Positions 43,168 to 46,826 of a DNA stretch of 46,826 nucleotides are shown one piece after another; the first letter of the stretch is position 1, and each line of letters opens with the position of its first letter. Under the pieces are notes generated by a model, which saw only the letters and a list, made by a program, of their open reading frames with translations, made no database searches and had not been told where the DNA came from. Location of the stretch: positions 1 through 46,826 of the forward strand of contig JBOEGA010000035.1 in the NCBI GenBank assembly GCA_050633205.1. The letters are read 5' to 3'. A program made the position numbers and the translations under genes. The stretch is from CBDHHC01 sp050633205. GTDB lineage: Bacteria; Pseudomonadota; Alphaproteobacteria; Rhizobiales; CBDHHC01.

Positions 43168-44022
43168 TTAAAGTTCAATGATGGATTGATCATGTGCGCC
43201 CCATTCTGCCCATGATCCGTCATAAACAGAGAGGTTCTCTGCTCCAGTAAGATAGAGTGCTAAAAATAGAATGGAAGCCGTGATACCTGATCCGCATGTC
43301 GTGATAACTGGCTTGTCTGTTGCAATATTTTTGTTTTTTAAAATGTTTGTGAGTTCTTCCACTGATTTGAAAGTACCGTTCGAATTAATCAGATCTCCAA
43401 AAAAGAGGTTTACGGCTCCCGGCATATGTCCTTTTTTTAGCCCCGGTCTTGGCTCTTCAGCTAGCCCTGCAAAACGGTCACCAGGCCTCGCGTCGAGAAT
43501 GGATATGTCTTGATTTTCCTTTATGTGCTTTAGAAGGCTGTCAAAGCCAGATACCAGCGTGGGCCGCCTGTTTGCAGTATAGCCCTTGCCCGGAATTATG
43601 GATGTCTTCCCGCTCTCAACAGGATAGCCTTCTGAAATCCATTTTTTAAAACCGCCATTAAGTACGGAAACGTTATCATGCCCCATCACCTTGAATGTCC
43701 ACCAGACACGGGGGGATGAAAATATTCCCAATCTGTCATATACAATCACATGGTTATCATTTGATATTCCCATCTCATTAACCGCAGATGCAAACTGCTG
43801 CGTAGATGGAAGCATATGGGGCAAGTCAGTACTTTTGTCAGAAATGGCATCTATATCAAAAAATACTGAACCTGGAATATGATCAGAAGTAAACTGATCA
43901 TATGCATTCTCTGGAAAACCCGGCATATACCAGGTTGCATCGATAATTTTTATGTCATCTCTACCTGTATTTTCATTGAGCCAGCTTGTTTCTACCAAAT
44001 CTGATAATGCAGGATTTTCCAT
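43168..44022 (-). CDS. sseA: 3-mercaptopyruvate sulfurtransferase
   Basis: This enzyme transfers sulfur from 3-mercaptopyruvate to thiols or cyanide, linking cysteine breakdown to sulfane sulfur. I chose the ATG at 44022 (284 residues), 11 bases after the cysteine synthase stop; the open frame to 44079 lies inside that gene. Two rhodanese domains are present: residues about 8-135 (IIDATWYMPG, IPGSVFFDIDAISD, VIVYDR) and about 160-284. The active-site loop is C243-G-S-G-I-T-A, the mercaptopyruvate-type loop rather than the rhodanese CRKGVT. ILDARPGDRFAG and KGHMPGAVNL precede it. Cotranscription with cysK is likely. Confidence 0.92.
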   Translation of the reverse strand: MENPALSDLVETSWLNENTGRDDIKIIDATWYMPGFPENAYDQFTSDHIPGSVFFDIDAISDKSTDLPHMLPSTQQFASAVNEMGISNDNHVIVYDRLGIFSSPRVWWTFKVMGHDNVSVLNGGFKKWISEGYPVESGKTSIIPGKGYTANRRPTLVSGFDSLLKHIKENQDISILDARPGDRFAGLAEEPRPGLKKGHMPGAVNLFFGDLINSNGTFKSVEELTNILKNKNIATDKPVITTCGSGITASILFLALYLTGAENLSVYDGSWAEWGAHDQSIIEL

Positions 44023-44033
44023 GTAATATACCT

Positions 44034-45068
44034 TTAAATAAAGGGACGGGGTAAATCTCTTGGTCCAGCTGCCAGCCATTCAGGAACAGGTAAGCCTTTC
44101 TCCTTCAAAAAGACCGGATTAAACAGCTTGCTTTGATATCGTGTGCCATAATCACAAAGTACCGTAACGATGGTTTTCCCTGGTCCGAGGTCTTTAGCCA
44201 TACGAATAGCTCCGGCAACATTGACGCCGCTTGATCCGCCAAGGCACAATCCTTCTTCCTGCAGAAGGTTAAAAACAACATTCAGTGCATCTTCATCGGG
44301 AATTTGGTACGGCATATCAACAACCACATCTTTAAGGTTTTCCGTAATTCTTCCCTGTCCAATACCTTCGGTAATGGAAGATCCTTCAGATTTAAGCTCG
44401 CCATTTTTATAATAATGGTAAAGTGCGGCACCCATTGGGTCAGCGATACCAATCTTAACATGCGGACTTTTTTCTTTTAGCCCGATAGATATCCCTCCAA
44501 GAGTACCACCGGTACCCACAGCACATATAAAACCATCAATTTTCCCCTCAGTCTGGTCCCATATTTCCTGTGCCGTTGTATAAATATGCCCGTTTCTGTT
44601 TGCCTGATTGTCAAATTGATTAGCCCAGATAGCACCATTAGGCTCGGTTTTTGCCAGTTCTTCCGCAAGCCGTGCAGAGTATTTTATGTAGTTATTATCA
44701 TCTCGGTATGGAACAGCAGGAACTTCAACCAGTTCTGCACCTGCAAGGCGCAGCATGTCTTTCTTCTCATCTGATTGCGTATCAGGAATAACGATAACAC
44801 ACTTGTAACCCATAGCATCAGCCAGTAATGCAAGGCCAATTCCCGTATTGCCCGCAGTTCCTTCAACAATAGTACCGCCAGGACGGAGAAGGCCTTTTTC
44901 AACTGCATCATTAATAATAAAAAGTGCAGCCCTGTCTTTTACAGATTGCCCAGGGTTCAAAAACTCGGCCTTACCCAGAATTGTGCAACCGGTTTCCTCT
45001 GAAGCACGCTGCAGGCGAATAAGTGGCGTATTACCAATCGCATCAATAATGCTGTCTTTATAAAGCAA
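44034..45068 (-). CDS. cysK: Cysteine synthase A (PLP-dependent)
   Basis: This enzyme makes cysteine from O-acetylserine and sulfide in the cytoplasm. The start is TTG at 45068 (344 residues); no other initiation codon precedes the conserved IGNTPLIRL at residues 11-19, so TTG is favoured despite a weak ribosome-binding site. The PLP lysine is K44 in LNPGQSVKDRAA. EGTAGNTGIGLALLA binds substrate, and GTGGTLGGISIGL binds the PLP phosphate. The C-terminal extension RYQSKLFNPVFL is typical of the alphaproteobacterial 340-residue type often paired with a sulfurtransferase. It is the first gene of the cysK-sseA pair. Confidence 0.93.
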   Translation of the reverse strand: MLYKDSIIDAIGNTPLIRLQRASEETGCTILGKAEFLNPGQSVKDRAALFIINDAVEKGLLRPGGTIVEGTAGNTGIGLALLADAMGYKCVIVIPDTQSDEKKDMLRLAGAELVEVPAVPYRDDNNYIKYSARLAEELAKTEPNGAIWANQFDNQANRNGHIYTTAQEIWDQTEGKIDGFICAVGTGGTLGGISIGLKEKSPHVKIGIADPMGAALYHYYKNGELKSEGSSITEGIGQGRITENLKDVVVDMPYQIPDEDALNVVFNLLQEEGLCLGGSSGVNVAGAIRMAKDLGPGKTIVTVLCDYGTRYQSKLFNPVFLKEKGLPVPEWLAAGPRDLPRPFI

Positions 45069-45485
45069 GGTCTTATCTCTTTCTGGCTATTAATATAGTT
45101 TTTTGGTGCTTCCTGAAAAACAAACGTAATGAAAGGGGAAGTCTATCCTATTGCGAATGTATTATCTAACATGAGATTGATCAAGGCGACATAGTGATTT
45201 CATTCCAAAAATACAAATAAAACCACTGAAAACACGAACCAGCAGCAGTTTGCAGGATATAAAAAACCTGAAAACAATAGAATGAGGAATTAAATTCTAT
45301 TGCCGTATATCCATAGGCATCATGCAAAGGTTGATGAAGTATATTTATGAACAGCTTTTAATGAAGATATGTCGATTGCTACTCTAAAAATCGGCAATTT
45401 AGAGCTTATACTAATAAGAGCAAATATTATGTGGTTTGGCTGCAGGCACCGCAGGGCTCGGAAACTTCAAAGAGGGACGGCAAGG
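45069..45485. other. Intergenic region with an AT-rich hairpin
   Basis: This 417-base stretch between divergent cysK and the metallo-hydrolase gene contains no convincing gene. CAATAGAAT (45275-45283) and ATTCTATTG (45294-45302) form a perfect 9-bp inverted repeat. On the minus strand it is followed by T-runs, so it could be a minus-strand terminator or an operator. Open frame continues upstream of 45486, but the added 39 residues look non-coding. Confidence 0.4.
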
Positions 45486-46490
45486 ATGTTTTCAGGATTT
45501 AGTCGTAGAAATTTATTGAAAACAGGAAGTTTAGCGATAATGCTGGGGCTCTCTGGTGGATATGGTTCCAACAATCAGGCTCTGGCTAAAAGCACGAAGC
45601 ATGAAGCCGGGGATAAGAATATTCAGGCTCCGGGCTATTACAAATTCAAACTGGGTGAATTTACCATTACTATAATTAGTGATGGGAGTTTCCAGCTTCC
45701 CGCAGCCTCATTGGGGGCAAATGTTCCAGAAGCTCAGGTAAATGCATTTCTAAAATCCAATCTGGCCGATACAACCTCTTATACTGCCCATACCAATTCA
45801 TGTATAATTGATACCGGAAAAAAAGTTATCCTTGTTGAAGCAGGTGCAGGAAGCAGCTTCTCAAAGACAACCGGTATGTTTGACCACAATTTGAAATCTG
45901 CGGGCTACAGCCATGATGAAATTGATATGGTCGTTTTCACCCATGCAGAGCCTGATAATATCTGGGGAGTACTGGGAGAATCCAAAAGCGGGCTGCGTTT
46001 TCCCAAAGCAACCTATTACATTAACTCGACTGAATGGGATCACTGGATGCAGGAGGACCTTGAGAAAAAAGCTCCTGACAATATTGCAAAAACCCTCGAA
46101 AAAACGCGGAAAGCTCTGAGTTTGATCGCTTCCAAGTCCAATCGCATCAAATCGGACGAGGAGCTGGTAGCCGGAGTAAAAGCTATAGACACCTCTGGGC
46201 ATACAAAAGGACACATCTCACTGGTAATAAAGTCATTGAAGGAAACCATGATAATTTCAGGTGATACCCTGTACCATCCATATGTTTCTTTTGAGCACCC
46301 TGAATGGCATATGGCTGGCGATATGGATCCTGAAAAAGCAGTGGCATCAAGAAAGGCTCTGTTAGACCGTGCAATTGCTGAAGAAGCTCTCCTGCTTGGG
46401 TTTCATTTACCATTCCCTGGAATCGGCCGGGTTGCCAGAAATAGCAAAAACTATCGGTGGTTTCCTGAAATCTGGAAGTGGGAAGTCTGA
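45486..46490 (+). CDS. Tat-exported metallo-beta-lactamase-fold protein with altered zinc motif
   Basis: This is a predicted periplasmic hydrolase of 334 residues. I chose the ATG at 45486, preceded by GAGGG at 9 bases, because it opens a twin-arginine signal MFSGFSRRNLLKTG with hydrophobic core and ALA cleavage site; the frame to 45369 adds no sense. The fold is visible: TITIISDGSFQLP strand, HTNSCIIDTGKKVILVEAG, then the metal motif, and the later ligands H239 and H243 in SGHTKGH, the Asp in ISGDTLYHP and the His in GFHLPFPGIG. The first motif, normally HxHxDH, is H153-A-E-P-D-N158. Two histidines are thus replaced (Glu, Asn), which may change or weaken metal binding. Substrate unknown. Confidence 0.85.
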   Translation: MFSGFSRRNLLKTGSLAIMLGLSGGYGSNNQALAKSTKHEAGDKNIQAPGYYKFKLGEFTITIISDGSFQLPAASLGANVPEAQVNAFLKSNLADTTSYTAHTNSCIIDTGKKVILVEAGAGSSFSKTTGMFDHNLKSAGYSHDEIDMVVFTHAEPDNIWGVLGESKSGLRFPKATYYINSTEWDHWMQEDLEKKAPDNIAKTLEKTRKALSLIASKSNRIKSDEELVAGVKAIDTSGHTKGHISLVIKSLKETMIISGDTLYHPYVSFEHPEWHMAGDMDPEKAVASRKALLDRAIAEEALLLGFHLPFPGIGRVARNSKNYRWFPEIWKWEV

Positions 46491-46765
46491 TTTCCTTCAG
46501 TATCAATGTCGTAACTCTCGGAATTCTGGAATATTTTTCTGGAAAAAAGGGCGTGAATGAAAAGTAGTAAATTTTTTTGCAAAACATGCCTTTTTCCCAT
46601 TGCCAAAATAATCTGACCGTTGTAGGTCATTAATCCTCTTTTGGAGTTGCCGACAAAAACAATTCAAAAAGAGAGAATAAATCTCATTTACGGGGTAGCT
46701 TCTTTGTAGATCTCTATGATATAGGGACACTTCCTAAGCAAGTAACGCAAAGAAAACTGCTTTAT
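46491..46765. other. Intergenic region before tRNA-Leu
   Basis: I see no gene here. The stretch is AT-rich with an oligo-T run and presumably carries the tRNA promoter; I cannot assign its elements. A minus-strand open frame of 75 codons (46503-46730) has no supporting signal. Confidence 0.35.
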
Positions 46766-46826
46766 GCGGGTGTGGTGGAATTGGTAGACACGCTAGATTT
46801 AGGTTCTAGTGCCGCAAGGCGTGGGG
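46766..46826 (+). tRNA. tRNA-Leu (anticodon UAG), 3' end beyond the window
   Basis: The sequence begins GCGGGTGTGGTGGAA, a typical leucine acceptor and D-arm with TTGGTAGACACGC. The anticodon arm is CTAGA-TTTAGGT-TCTAG, with anticodon TAG at 46800-46802, decoding CUA/CUG-type leucine codons. The long variable arm (TGCCGCAAGGCG) of a class II tRNA follows. The window ends before the T-arm and the acceptor 3' strand. Confidence 0.93.

Noticed and set aside
46503..46730. 75-codon minus-strand frame near tRNA-Leu
   Set aside because: It has no conserved feature or start signal, and lies in AT-rich intergenic sequence.
46766..46826. tRNA-Leu as an integration site for a mobile element
   Set aside because: No integrase, att repeat or mobile gene is visible nearby, and the tRNA is cut by the window end.

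Overview
The window looks like a piece of an alphaproteobacterial chromosome with GC visibly below 50%. The evidence is the block rpsB-tsf-pyrH-frr-uppS-cdsA-dxr-rseP-bamA-lpxD-fabZ-lpxA-lpxI-lpxB, the use of LpxI rather than LpxH, and TRAP transport of the mannitol/chloroaromatic/2-oxoacid type. Ribosomal protein S2 also carries a C-terminal helix-hairpin-helix extension. A marine Rhodospirillales/Kiloniellales-like organism is my guess; the sequence alone does not settle the genus.

Layout. 1-3081: the end of a polar amino-acid ABC ATPase (containing a 2-N gap), a DUF454 membrane protein, and a LysR regulator divergent from a cystathionine beta-lyase. 3440-8343: a three-gene TRAP transporter whose large permease carries a coiled-coil tail of about 335 residues, closed by a perfect bidirectional terminator. 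8410-9459: argC. 9830-11905: rpsB-tsf. 11998-16195: an accessory stretch with a DsbA/FrnE-like protein, a LuxR solo, a P450-fold protein without the heme cysteine, a lipoprotein and a membrane protein. 16365-19942: uvrB, a YscW-domain lipoprotein and two small unknown proteins. 20088-33223: nucleotide, ribosome-recycling, isoprenoid, phospholipid, outer-membrane-assembly and lipid A genes. 33490-35861: glutaryl-CoA dehydrogenase with a CoA-transferase. 35858-40968: a TetR regulator divergent from an RND efflux pair. 40991-45068: a membrane-anchored seven-blade WD40 protein, 3-mercaptopyruvate sulfurtransferase and cysteine synthase. 45486-46490: a Tat-exported metallo-beta-lactamase-fold protein with altered metal ligands. 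46766-46826: the 5' part of tRNA-Leu(UAG).

How the genes work together. The central block makes and assembles the cell envelope: undecaprenyl diphosphate (uppS), CDP-diacylglycerol (cdsA), the MEP pathway (dxr), site-2 proteolysis (rseP), outer-membrane protein insertion (bamA) and lipid A (lpxD/fabZ/lpxA/lpxI/lpxB). bamA sits between two strong terminators, so it is probably its own unit. cysK-sseA and metC are sulfur amino-acid functions. gcdH plus the CaiB-family gene form a glutarate/lysine/tryptophan breakdown module.

The best candidate for something undescribed is 12634-15523. It holds a LuxR solo whose ligand pocket lacks the usual first tryptophan, and a 20-bp lux-box-like palindrome placed about 43 bp upstream of the expected start of transcription of the next gene. 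That gene encodes a P450-fold protein lacking the cysteine ligand and the I-helix threonine. A lipoprotein gene preceded by a matching half-site follows. I read this as a possible quorum- or signal-responsive module built around a non-catalytic P450 scaffold; the functional link is inference.
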